From the NCBI GenBank assembly GCA_017577615.1, contig PKRE01000003.1, positions 286,764 to 350,763 of the forward strand: a stretch of 64,000 bases of DNA, in the 5' to 3' direction. The position numbers were made by a program, and so were the translations under genes. This document shows, in pieces, positions 52,335-61,900 of the stretch. Position 1 is the first letter of the stretch. Each line of letters starts with the position of its first letter. The DNA comes from Gammaproteobacteria bacterium. Its GTDB lineage: Bacteria > Pseudomonadota > Gammaproteobacteria > Steroidobacterales > Steroidobacteraceae. The notes beneath the pieces were generated by a model, which saw nothing but the letters and a program-made list of their open reading frames with translations, searched no databases and was not told the origin of the DNA.

Positions 52335-53702
52335 ATGAGCGTCTCTTACGAATCGACGGTCGTCAAAGTGACCTCCGAGGGCTCGCTCGCCGCGCCGAAA
52401 CCTGCGTTGAGCGTCTGGGACGCGACCATGATCACGGTTGGCATCGTGATCGGCGCCGGCATTTTTCAAACGCCGTCGCTGGTGGCAGACATCACCGGCT
52501 CGCCGGCCACGATGCTGGCAGCTTGGATCCTGGGCGGTGCCCTGTCGTTCGTTGGAGCGCTCACGTACGCCGAGCTCGCCACCGCGTATCCGAGCGCGGG
52601 CGGCGATTACTCGTTCCTCACGCGTGCCTATGGACGCAACGTGAGCTTCTTGTTCGCTTGGGCACGCAGTCTCGTCATCGTCACCGGCTCGATCGCACTT
52701 CTTGGGTTCATTCTCGGCGACTACCTGACGCGACTCTACAGCCTCGGGCCCTATTCTTCGGGGCTGTACGCAGCGCTCGCTGTCGTGCTGCTCACCGCGA
52801 TCAACATCGTCGGCCTGCGCAGCTCCGCGCGTCTACAGAACGTGCTCACCCTGCTCGAGATCGGCGGCGTGCTATTCGTCGCATTTGCCGGTTTCATGAT
52901 CGCGCCTGAAACGACGGTCGCGGTCTCGACACCGAGCAGTGGCGGCGTTGGTGCGTTCGGCTTGGCGATGGTGTTCGTGCTGCTGACCTTCGGCGGCTGG
53001 AACGAGGCAGCGTATGTCTCTGCTGAGGTGCGCGGCGGTCCGCGAGCCGTGCTCACATCGCTGTTGCTCTCCATCGTCATCATCACGCTCGTGTACTTGG
53101 TGTTCGTGATAGGGATATCGAATGGACTCGGCTTCGAGACATTGCGACAGAGCCAAGCGATTGGTATCGATGTCGTGCAGCGCGCATTCGGAGAGACAGG
53201 CTCGCAGCTCATCGGCGTCTTTGTGGCCATCGCTGCGCTCACGTCGATGAACTCGACGATGCTCGTCGGCGCGCGCACGAACTACTCGTTGGCACAAGAC
53301 TGGCCGGTGTTCCGCTTCATGGGAGGGTGGCAAGGTGAGCGTAACGCGCCTGTGCGCGGCTTCCTCGTGCAGGCGGCCATTGCGCTCGCATTGATCTTCT
53401 TCGGTTCCCTCGAAAAGGACGGGTTCTCGACCATGGTTGAGTTCACCGCACCCGTGTTCTGGTTCTTCTTCATGCTCGCGGGCATCGCATTGTTTGTGCT
53501 TCGGCACAAGGATCCGCATGCGCGGCGGCCTTTCCGTGTGCCCCTTTATCCAGTGTTGCCTTCGGTCTTCGTGCTCACCTGCGCCTATCTGCTTTACTCG
53601 AGCATCACCTACGCGCAGTCGCAGGGTGCGGTTTGGGTGGCCGCGGCAGTGATGGCGAGTGGGCTCGTCGTGCTGGCGGCCATGCGCCGTCGGCCTGCCT
53701 AG
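52335..53702 (+). CDS. APC-family amino-acid permease
   Basis: Inner-membrane transporter of 455 residues with about 12 transmembrane helices. The first helix shows the unwound substrate site of the APC superfamily (MITVGIVIGAGIFQTPSLVA), followed by LGGALSFVGALTYAELATAY and PSAGGDYSFLTRAYG. It is closest to the LAT-like amino-acid/polyamine antiporters. Substrate cannot be assigned. Unlike ordinary permeases it lies between two signal-peptide-bearing methyltransferases, which raises the possibility that it moves a methyl donor, its product, or a substrate of those enzymes. That is speculation from context. Confidence 0.87.
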   Translation: MSVSYESTVVKVTSEGSLAAPKPALSVWDATMITVGIVIGAGIFQTPSLVADITGSPATMLAAWILGGALSFVGALTYAELATAYPSAGGDYSFLTRAYGRNVSFLFAWARSLVIVTGSIALLGFILGDYLTRLYSLGPYSSGLYAALAVVLLTAINIVGLRSSARLQNVLTLLEIGGVLFVAFAGFMIAPETTVAVSTPSSGGVGAFGLAMVFVLLTFGGWNEAAYVSAEVRGGPRAVLTSLLLSIVIITLVYLVFVIGISNGLGFETLRQSQAIGIDVVQRAFGETGSQLIGVFVAIAALTSMNSTMLVGARTNYSLAQDWPVFRFMGGWQGERNAPVRGFLVQAAIALALIFFGSLEKDGFSTMVEFTAPVFWFFFMLAGIALFVLRHKDPHARRPFRVPLYPVLPSVFVLTCAYLLYSSITYAQSQGAVWVAAAVMASGLVVLAAMRRRPA

Positions 53703-53770
53703 GCTACGGGGGCCAGGCATGCGCGTCCACGTGTCGCGCCCCATCCGTCGGCAGGCAGTCCCGAAGCGGC

Positions 53771-53804
53771 TTATCCACAGAATCAGTGGAAAACTTCTGG
53801 ATAA
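53771..53804. promoter_or_regulatory. Inverted pair of DnaA-box-like sequences
   Basis: TTATCCACA (53771-53779) equals the strongest E. coli DnaA box; TTATCCAGA lies on the opposite strand at 53796-53804. They form an inverted repeat with arms CTTATCCA/TGGATAAG. No replication genes are near, so a DnaA-titration or DnaA-regulated promoter site is more likely than an origin. The rest of the 327-bp gap (53703-54029) shows nothing else. Confidence 0.45.
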
Positions 53805-54029
53805 GACGGGCTTGACTTCGCGGATGTGCGGACGAACAACGGTCGCGCGTTGAATTGCTCGTTACGTGACCAAAGCGCGTCTTCCGAAACGAGGCTCAGG
53901 ACCAGCATCCAGCGGTGATCCAGAAGCCTTGCGAGAGAACGGACGCTCGTCCAATACTTCGGCATTGCTGCGCGCTTACGTGCGCATGATCCTGCGTCGT
54001 CGCTGCTTTCCAACCTACGAGGGCTGCTC

Positions 54030-54578
54030 ATGCGCATAACGAGTCTCGGTCTAGCTGTGGTTTTCCTCTTTTGTGTGGCGGCTGCCTCGGCGCTGGCGGA
54101 CAAGCCCGCGCGCCCGCAGCGCGATCTCGACGTCTGGTTCGTGCCCACTCCGCATGAGATCGTCGACCGAATGCTCGAGGTTGCGGATGTGGGTCCGGAC
54201 GACGTGGTGTACGACCTGGGATGCGGCGACGGCAGAATCGTGATTGCCGCTGCGAAAAAATTCGGCGCGCGTGGGTTCGGCGTCGACCTGGATCCGCAAC
54301 GAATCCGCGAAGCGCGCGAGAGTGCGAAGGCAGCCGGTGTCGAGCATCTCGTCAAATTCGAGGTCGGCGACCTGTTCGAGACCGACCTCAGCGAGGCGAC
54401 GGTCGTCACCCTGTACCTCTTGCCCGAGCTCAATCGTAAGCTGAAACCGAAGTTGCTTGCGCAGCTCAAGCCCGGTGCGCGAGTGGTCTCCCACGACTTC
54501 GATATGGGTCGCGAATGGCCCCCGGATGAGTACGTCAAGCTCGGCACGAGCGGGATTTATCTGTGGAAGATCCCGTGA
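54030..54578 (+). CDS. SAM-dependent methyltransferase with signal peptide
   Basis: Class I methyltransferase fold of 182 residues, paralogous to the gene at 51407 (shared FETDxSEATVVTLYLLPELN block). VYDLGCGDGRIVIAAAKKFG is SAM motif I and GFGVDLDPQRIREARESAK the next. An N-terminal segment (LGLAVVFLFCVAAASALA) reads as a cleavable signal peptide, so it too is predicted to be exported. It lacks the C-terminal extension of the larger paralogue and ends at YLWKIP. Function unknown. It converges with the rhomboid gene 8 bp away. Confidence 0.83.
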   Translation: MRITSLGLAVVFLFCVAAASALADKPARPQRDLDVWFVPTPHEIVDRMLEVADVGPDDVVYDLGCGDGRIVIAAAKKFGARGFGVDLDPQRIREARESAKAAGVEHLVKFEVGDLFETDLSEATVVTLYLLPELNRKLKPKLLAQLKPGARVVSHDFDMGREWPPDEYVKLGTSGIYLWKIP

Positions 54579-54586
54579 CGAGCTCG

Positions 54587-55486
54587 TTACGCGCCGACCT
54601 GCAGCGCCCACGCCCACGCTGCCACAACCAGCATCAGAGCGAGTAGCCCAGAGCCGAGCTGCGGAATGCGCTTGAGCACCGCGCGTGTGCGCGGCAGCGC
54701 ATTGGCAAGCCCTACCACGGCGCCGGAAACGAAACCCGTCAAGTGCGCGAGCACGTCCGTGCGCTCGCCGCCCGCGCCCGTGAACGCGAGGAGCGCGATC
54801 CCGGCCACGAGGGGTGCCCAACGGTGCGCCCAACGCAGCGTGCCCGGCGAGTGCTGTCTCCAAGCATACGCTGCGACCAGCCCGAGCGTCGCGAACACCG
54901 CGGTCGATGCGCCGATCGTGCTGCGCCCTTGCAGCATCAACAGGCTATTGACCCAGTTACCCAGCGCACCGGCGATCACGATACTGAGCCACGCCGTGCC
55001 CGGACCGACCAGCTGTGCCGCGAAGTAGCCGAACAGCCCACCGAACGCGAGATTGCCGAGCAGGTGGCCGATGTCGGCGTGCAGCGTGAGCGCGGTGACA
55101 ATCCGCCAGCTCTCTCCTCTGGCTTCGCTCGCTGGCAGAAGCGCGCCAAGCTCGAACCAATTGCGCGTGCCGAGCGCTTCGCCCGCGCAGTATGCGATCA
55201 GGACGAGCACCAACGCGTAGACCGCGGTCGACACCCAAGCCGACCCGTAGAGGACGAGAGGCGGTGCCGTGCGAGGCGGCGCGTTCTCCTCTTCGTAGCG
55301 GCGCAGTTGCTCGATCGCTTCGTGTGCCCGATCGTCCGGCACGAGTACGGCGTATGCGCCCTCTGCCACGCCCAGAACGTGCTCGATCCCTACCGCGCGC
55401 AGCACAAGGGCTCGCTGCTCGCAGGCGGCATAGTCGCGCGAGCGGTAGATGACGCGGTAGGTGCTAGGGCTTGGGGCGTGGGGCAT
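54587..55486 (-). CDS. Rhomboid intramembrane serine protease
   Basis: Membrane protease of about 299 residues that cleaves transmembrane substrates. A soluble N-terminal DUF2007-like segment (YRVIYRSRDYAACEQRALVL; EGAYAVLVPDDRAHEAIEQL) precedes six or seven helices. Catalytic serine in GASTAVFATLG, histidine in AHLTGFVSGAVVG, and the oxyanion-helping HADIGHLLGN are all present. The dyad is therefore intact. ATG at 55486 is preferred; upstream of it the frame enters a heptad repeat tract. It converges with the methyltransferase gene at 54578. Substrates are unknown. Confidence 0.88.
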   Translation of the reverse strand: MPHAPSPSTYRVIYRSRDYAACEQRALVLRAVGIEHVLGVAEGAYAVLVPDDRAHEAIEQLRRYEEENAPPRTAPPLVLYGSAWVSTAVYALVLVLIAYCAGEALGTRNWFELGALLPASEARGESWRIVTALTLHADIGHLLGNLAFGGLFGYFAAQLVGPGTAWLSIVIAGALGNWVNSLLMLQGRSTIGASTAVFATLGLVAAYAWRQHSPGTLRWAHRWAPLVAGIALLAFTGAGGERTDVLAHLTGFVSGAVVGLANALPRTRAVLKRIPQLGSGLLALMLVVAAWAWALQVGA

Positions 55487-55605
55487 GGCGGGCGTGGGGC
55501 TTCGCGCAACCGCGGCCACATCTACAGCATCGAACGTACGAGCTTACGTAGCACGCATTGCCGTGATCGCTCATAGGCTGGGGACTGGAGGCCGGAGCAA
55601 GAGCG
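55455..55605. repeat. Heptad-type repeats between rhomboid and selO
   Basis: TTGGGGC, GTGGGGC, ATGGCGG and GTGGGGC heptads occur near 55468-55500, and GGCTGGGGACTGGAGGCC near 55575. Same low-complexity family as at 31039 and 34405. Confidence 0.45.
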
Positions 55606-55630
55606 TGCTCCTTGCCCGAGCCCCAAGCCC

Positions 55631-57243
55631 TCACGAAGAGCACGACAACATCGAGCACCCTGGCCGATGCCGTGCCCAATCGGGACGCCGTACAGCAAAG
55701 TGCTCCCGGCCCGGTTGATCGTCGTAGGGTCGGCGCATGACATCCAGCAGCTCGACGATGCCGGTGTAATCGCCTCGCTCGGCGCGATCGATGGCCTGCT
55801 GAGCGAGGTAGTTGCGCAGGACATACTTCGGGTTGGCGGCACGCATGCGACGGTGCCGTTCCGCCGGCGAGAGCGCATCCGCCCTCACGCGCGCCGCATA
55901 GCGATTGAGCCAATCGACGAACAGCGGCTCGGCGGCCTTGCGTTTTTCTTCGTTGTAGAACGCCTCTTCCAGCGGCGCGAGTGTCGGTGCGCCGATGTCG
56001 ATCTCGCTGAGCGCACGAAAGAAGATGGTCATGTCCACTTCCGCCTGCACCATGAGCGCATGTAGCGATCTCAACAGCTCGACATCTTCGTCACCGAAGC
56101 GACTCAGACCGAGCTTCGCGGCGGAGTGGGCCCGATCGCTCGCGACGAAGACCTCTGCATAGCGTTGCAGTCCTGCTTGCAGCGGCTGGTCGCTGCCGAA
56201 GACGGGCGCAAGTGCCATTGCGAGCCGCGTGAGATTCCACAGCGCGATTTGCGGCTGCTGCCCGAACCGGTAGCGCCTCCCTTCTGAGTCGGTCGTGTTG
56301 GGTGTCCAATTCGGATCGAAGTTGTCGATCCAGCCGTACGGACCGTAGTCGATCGTGAGGCCGAGAATGGACATTTTGTCCGTGTTCATGACACCGTGCA
56401 CGAACCCGACGCGCATCCAGTGGGCAATCAGGCGTGCGGTACGTTCGCAGACTTCCACGAACCATTTTTCGCGCCGCTTTGCCGGGTCCGGCTCGCTGGT
56501 AAGCTCGGGAAGTCGCGACGGATCGTGAACTCCACGAGCCGCTCCAGCAACGCGAAATCGCCGCGCGCGGCAGGCAGCTCGAAATGACCGAAACGAATGA
56601 AGGACGGTGCCACTCGACAGACGATCGCGCCAGGCTCGGGTCGTGGATTGCCGTCGTAGAACATGTCCCGGATGACCGTTTCGCCAGTGCTCACCAGGCT
56701 CAGGGCGCGCGTGGTCGGCACTCCGAGGTGATGCATCGCTTCGCTGCACAAGAACTCGCGGATGGAAGAGCGCAGCACGGCGCGACCATCCGCCGCGCGC
56801 GAGTACGGTGTCTGACCTGCACCTTTGAGCTGCAGCTCCCACCGTTCGCCTTGCTCGTTGATGAGCTCACCCAGGGTGATCGCGCGACCATCGCCGAGCT
56901 GGCCCGCCCAGACGCCGAACTGGTGTCCGCCGTAGTTCGCGGCGTAGGGTTCCATGCCTTCGAGCAGCGCATTGCCCCCGAACACCTCGGCGAACTCCGG
57001 GCTCGTCACGGCGGCCTCATCGAGGCCCAAACGCTCGGCCATCTCTTGCGAATACGCGATCAGCTTGGGCGTGGCCACCGGCGTCGGGTTCACGCGCGAG
57101 TACAGCGCACCGTGCACTTGGCGCGGCGGACCGCCGTGCAGCGGATCGCCAGGAAGCTCGCGGACGAAGACGTTGTCGAACCTCAAGGTTGCAAACGTCC
57201 GCGGCAGTGGCGTGATGGTGCGTGGAAGCGGGTTGGCTGCCAT
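55631..57243 (-). pseudogene. selO: SelO (protein adenylyltransferase), frameshifted with a metal-site change
   Basis: SelO is a pseudokinase-fold enzyme that transfers AMP from ATP to Ser/Thr/Tyr of proteins in redox stress. The N-terminal part (from 57243) carries FDNVFVRELPG, GGHQFGVWAGQLGDGRAI, ELQLKGAGQTPYSR and RSSIREFLCSEAMHHLGVPT. The C-terminal part, in another frame, carries ERTARLIAHWMRVGFVHGVM, LGLTIDYGPYGWIDNFDP and a cysteine-containing tail (CSMLSCSS). They join if one C is added to the run at 56507-56509. Independently, the conserved MNTDNMS motif is MNTDKMS, replacing an asparagine that binds the catalytic metal in SelO. Both changes point to loss of function; the frameshift alone could be a sequencing error. 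Confidence 0.85.
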
Positions 57244-57477
57244 GATCCAAGCGTGTCAAGCGACCGTGAATTCCCTACCTCAGAGTCGTCCCCTTATCCC
57301 ATGAGAGCGTCGTAGCTGCGCACGGTTCCGTGGGAAATACGATCTATGCCGGCGCCGCTCGGACGTTAACATGCGTTTCATGGAACTCGGGGTCGAGAAG
57401 TCCGTTGACGTCGGAGCGGACACGACCATACACGAACACGCGAACCCGCACGACGATGCGGGCGAATCGGAGATCCC

Positions 57478-57684
57478 ATGAAGAAGCAGGCCCTTTCTTT
57501 CGAAGACGTCAAGCGCACTATCTCAGCCCTCGAAGTGTACGCGAGCGCGCTCGAAGAGGAGATCATCTCACAAGGCGCCGATTGCGAGCCTTCCGTCATC
57601 GAGGAAGCCGAAGCGACGCGCGTGTTGATCACGAAGTATTCCGCGCTCTACGACGCCTCGTTGGAGAGCATGACATTGCATTGA
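57478..57684 (+). CDS. Small conserved-looking protein of unknown function
   Basis: A 68-residue soluble, acidic protein. Predicted mostly helical (FEDVKRTISALEVYASALEE, then PSVIEEAEATRVLITKYSAL); a short helical hairpin is likely. No cysteine pair, signal or membrane segment. GGAG lies 6 nt before the ATG, which supports translation, and codon usage matches the neighbours. No family recognised. It stands alone between selO and the tadE-like gene, with no operon partner to suggest a role. Confidence 0.6.
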   Translation: MKKQALSFEDVKRTISALEVYASALEEEIISQGADCEPSVIEEAEATRVLITKYSALYDASLESMTLH

Positions 57685-57920
57685 GGAGGACACTCCTCGC
57701 CCGCATGTGGCGCGCAACTCACACTCACCGGATGACGCCGCCGGTGAGGTGCAGTCTATCGGGCCGTTTCTGCCCAAAGTGCACACAATTGCGACGCATA
57801 CTTGCGCCGTGATCCGCGAGAATAAGGCGTGCTCCCTGTCTACCGGACACGGAGCACAGCGGTATCCACGACGCTCGCTCTTGGGTCACAGACACACGCC
57901 AAAGAAACGGACGTCACCAC

Positions 57921-58898
57921 ATGCGGCACGGACGCGTCGCACACCTGCAAGCTCACGGCGGCGTTGCGATCGTTGAGACGATCATCGTGCTACCGATCGT
58001 GCTCGTCGTCATCCTCGGCACGATTCAATTTGCGCTTATTTACCAAGCCAAGGCGACGCTGAACCATGCCGCATTACAAGCGGCGCGGGCGGGTGCCGTC
58101 GAGCACGCCCATCCTGAAGCCATTCGCCGCGGACTCGCGCGCGGGCTCGTCCCCCTGTACTCGCCGCCTTCCTCGTTGGCCGGCTTCACCGCCACGTTCG
58201 CGCGCGTGTATGAAGACGTGCTGCAAAACGCGCGCATACGCATTCTGAATCCGACCCTGGAGGCCTTCGCGGACTTCAGCGAGGAGGCGAACGGCGTGCG
58301 CGAGATTCCGAACGATCGCCTGCACGCGCGCAGCACAGCAGTCGGTGCACGCAGCGGCATCAATATCCAAGACGCCAATCTTCTGCGGCTCGAGGTGACC
58401 TACGGCTACGAGCTCAAGGTTCCGCTCGTCAACTGGTTCATCACCCGCACCCTGCTCGCGCTGTCACGGCACGATGAGTACGACGCATTCGAGCGCGAGC
58501 TTCTGCGCCGTACGCTGCTGCCGATCGTCTCGACATCGACGGTGCGCATGCAAACTCCACTGCGGTTCACCGAGCTGTTGGTCTCGCGTGCGGACATCCT
58601 CGAGCCGGAACGCTTCCTTGCCGGTAGCGCACCCCACCCTGCGAACGAACACCGTAATCAACAAGCTGTAGATGAGAACGAGCCGAGCGAGTTCGACGAC
58701 GCGGGCCGCTCCCTTGCCGACGCGTTCTTCGGCTTCGGAACGGGTGGCGACTCGAGTCTCGACATCGGAACGGACGGCGACCATCACGTCGGCCCTCGTG
58801 ATGGCGACGATGAAGATTGGATCATCGGGGGCGGCGGATCGCGCGACTGCCCCATCAACAGTTGCTGTTCGCCGTCACGGAGCCTGGAGCTTGGCTGA
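57921..58898 (+). CDS. TadE-like protein with long C-terminal region
   Basis: A 325-residue protein whose N-terminus matches TadE/TadG pseudopilin-like proteins: AHGGVAIVETIIVLPIVLVV begins a single transmembrane helix with the conserved glutamate (ETIIVLPI), followed by QAKATLNHAALQAARAGAVE. Classical TadE proteins are about 150-200 residues; here the region beyond residue 250 is an acidic, Gly/Asp-rich low-complexity tail (GTGGDSSLDIGTDGD). No other tad genes are in the window. It is 23 bp upstream of the RHS gene and probably co-transcribed, so it may help display or export that protein instead of building a Flp pilus. That role is inference. Confidence 0.75.
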   Translation: MRHGRVAHLQAHGGVAIVETIIVLPIVLVVILGTIQFALIYQAKATLNHAALQAARAGAVEHAHPEAIRRGLARGLVPLYSPPSSLAGFTATFARVYEDVLQNARIRILNPTLEAFADFSEEANGVREIPNDRLHARSTAVGARSGINIQDANLLRLEVTYGYELKVPLVNWFITRTLLALSRHDEYDAFERELLRRTLLPIVSTSTVRMQTPLRFTELLVSRADILEPERFLAGSAPHPANEHRNQQAVDENEPSEFDDAGRSLADAFFGFGTGGDSSLDIGTDGDHHVGPRDGDDEDWIIGGGGSRDCPINSCCSPSRSLELG

Positions 58899-58921
58899 GA
58901 ATTGCTCAGGAGCGCCTGTCC

Positions 58922-61900
58922 ATGGATGGACTCGCCAAGATGCTTCGCCGGCTGGCTGCGTGTGCGCTTGCGCTCGACGCTGCATTCGCGCAAACGGTCT
59001 GCGAGAGCACCGGCAACCCCTGCTCTGGCAGCGACACCGCCAGTCAAGCTGCGGTGTCACCGAGCACCGGTGCCGGTAATCCCATCGATATCGTCACCGG
59101 CAACAAGTACTACCTCGACACGGATTTCCATCTAGCGGGCGAGCTCGGTCTGTCCTTTACGCGGCACTACAACAGCGCGAGCGTTCAGGGTAGCGCATTC
59201 GGCGGTGGATGGAGTCACACGTATGAGACCGCCCTGCTGCGTGTACAGCGCGGCGCGCGCACGACGATCACGATCGCACAGGGAGACGGACGGCGTATCC
59301 AGTTCGAACCTCTCGGCGCCGCGGACGGCAATCGTCAGCGCTTCGTCTCCGTTCCCTTCGGCTACGGCATCGTCGAGGAGAATGCCGACCTCATCGATGC
59401 GCTGCGCGCCGGTAGACCCCGCCCGCTCAGCGTTGTGGAGCCTTGGCAATGGATATGGCCGGACGGACGCGTGTTGTCGTTTGATGCAGGTGGTGCGTTA
59501 CGGCGCATTCGAGCTGCCAGCGGCGAATGGCTCGAGCTCGATTACGACACGCATGCACGCCTGATCCGCGTTCGGGACTTCGCTGGTCGCGAGCTTCGCT
59601 TCACTTACTGGGATCGACCGACTGACTGGCTCGCATCGTTCGACGATGAGACTGCGTTACGCGGTGCACGGAACCGGCTGAGATCACTACGCCTGCCAGA
59701 TGGACGCATCATTTCGTATGGGTACGACACTCATGGACTACTCACCGAAGCGCGTTACCCTGACGGGTCCCGCAAACGGTACGAGTACACCGAGCAAGCA
59801 GGCGCTTTGCGCCTGGCGCGCGTCATCGATCGCAGCGGGCAAGTCACCGGCTCGTACGACTACGATGCTGACGGACGCGCGGTCGCGAGTCATACGAGCG
59901 TGGATGTTCACACGATTCACATCGTGCGTGCCGCACCCGGCACCCGCAACGGAATCGGCGCATCTCTCGTTTCGTCCGCTGGCGCACACAGTTCGTACGA
60001 GTGGATCGAATCCTCGCGCGGCCCTCTCCTGCTCTCGGCACGTGGATCAGGATGCGCAAGCTGTGCACCTGCGAACGTGCGCTATGGCTACGATGCCGGT
60101 GGCCTGATCGTCCGCATCGATCATCTCGACGCTTCAGACAACGTCGCATGGTCCGAGGTGCTCACCCGTGACACGCTCGGCCGCATCGTCGCACGCGAGC
60201 GCGAGACTCATGCTGAACGCGTGCTCATCGAGCGCTATGAGTACGCGGATGACGACTTGCTCGCTCGACCGGTACGCATCACGCGGCCGAGCGTTGCGCC
60301 AGGTCGTCTTCATGTGCTGACGCTCCAGTACAACGAGCGCGGTCAGCCCCTCGAGCTGATCGAGAGCGGCTATGCGCCGACGGAAGGCGGCCTGCGTTAT
60401 ACGCCTATCGTTCGCAGACGCCGATTTGCCTATTACGAGCGCTCGGACGGCGCGCCTCATCTCGTCGGCCGATTAAAGTCTATCGACGGTGCGTCCGGTC
60501 ACGTTCGCTTCGAATACGACGAGCGCGGTTTACTGCATTACATCCACTACGCCTCCGGTGCGAGCGAGCGGTTCGAGCACGATGCCTTGGCACGTCTCGT
60601 GCGCTACGTGCCTCTCGATGGCGTGCCAATCGACCTCCAGTACGACGACGAAGGCCGGATCTCCGCCTACGTGCGCGCGCAGCTGCGCACGTCTGTGAGC
60701 TACGACCTCGCCGGCCGCATCGCGAGAACTCGCGATCCGCTCGGTCAACAGCTCACCTTCGAATACGATGGCGCCTCAAGAGTTCAAGCGATCGTCGACA
60801 GCGACGGTAACCGAATCGAGCTCGAGCTGGACGCCGCAGGTCGACCGCGACTTACGCGGCTGCGCAACGCAGATGGCAGCATTTCGCAGGAGCGTGCAAC
60901 GTGGCCAGAGGAACTTCCAGCGCCGGCGCGCCAATTCACCTCGGACGCGTTGAGCTTCGTGCGATTGCCCATCCTCAAGAGCTGGACCACTGCGGCAGAA
61001 GCCCTCGTCGCACGAGTATCAGCTGCCGTTCCTCCCCGTCGTCACGAGCAAGTCGTCGATGGGCGCGGGCTCACCAGTCACTATCGGTTCGACGACTTCG
61101 GGCGGCTCGTTCACGCGTTCAATCCGGACGCCGGCTCCCTGACGCTGGAATACGACGATGCCGACCGCGTCATCGCACGACGTTTCGGCGATGGCCGAAC
61201 GATCCGCTACGAGTACGACGCACTGGGGCGTATCACTAGCATCGCGGCCGGCAATGAGCGTGTCGTCGTGGAGTACGGCATGTACAGCAAACCGAAGCGA
61301 ATCGTTTATTCATGGGGAGAAGAACGCTTCGAGTACGACTTCGCAGGCCGGCTCGTGCGGCGCGAGCAACACATCGATGGGCGCCGTTTCGTGCGCTCCT
61401 ACCGGTATGACGCGCTCGGTCGCGTGGATGAAGCAGTCCTCCCGGACGGGACAGTGCTTGCTTATCGGTACAACGCCTCCGTCCATGCAAAACCAGGCGT
61501 GCTGTCCTCGATTATGCGCAAAGGCTTGCTTAGATCGATACCGATCGTCAGCGAGCTCAACAAGGCGCGCGATCGCTATGACCGTATGAGCTGGCGCTAC
61601 GGCAACGGTCTCGAGTTTCACCGCGAGCTCGATGTGCACGGACGATTGCGTCGGCACGGCACTCCGAGCTTAGCCCTGTTCGAGCTGGATGCGGATGCGC
61701 GCGCTCGGGTCACCGCCGTGACGACACCTCACCGTCGCGAGTTCGCCTATGACAGTGCCGGACGCTTGCTGCGCGCGGCGACGGTCGGGTCGGTCCAGGA
61801 TGTCGCGGAGCTCGCGCTAGATGAGGCGGGTAATGCGCGCATCGTGAGCATGCAAGGCCGACAGCTGTTGCTGCGCGTCGATCGGTATTCCAACCGCATC

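Noticed and set aside
53771..53804. Chromosomal replication origin
   Set aside because: Only two boxes, no AT-rich unwinding element, and no dnaA, dnaN, gyrB or parAB nearby.
56297..56310. A further repeat copy (GTTGGGTGTCCAAT) in selO
   Set aside because: It is a single copy inside coding sequence that encodes the conserved PNWTPN-type segment of SelO; chance or codon bias explains it.
57330..57812. 160-residue plus-strand open frame overlapping the small gene at 57478
   Set aside because: Arg-rich, no ribosome site, and overlaps a better-supported short gene in another frame.
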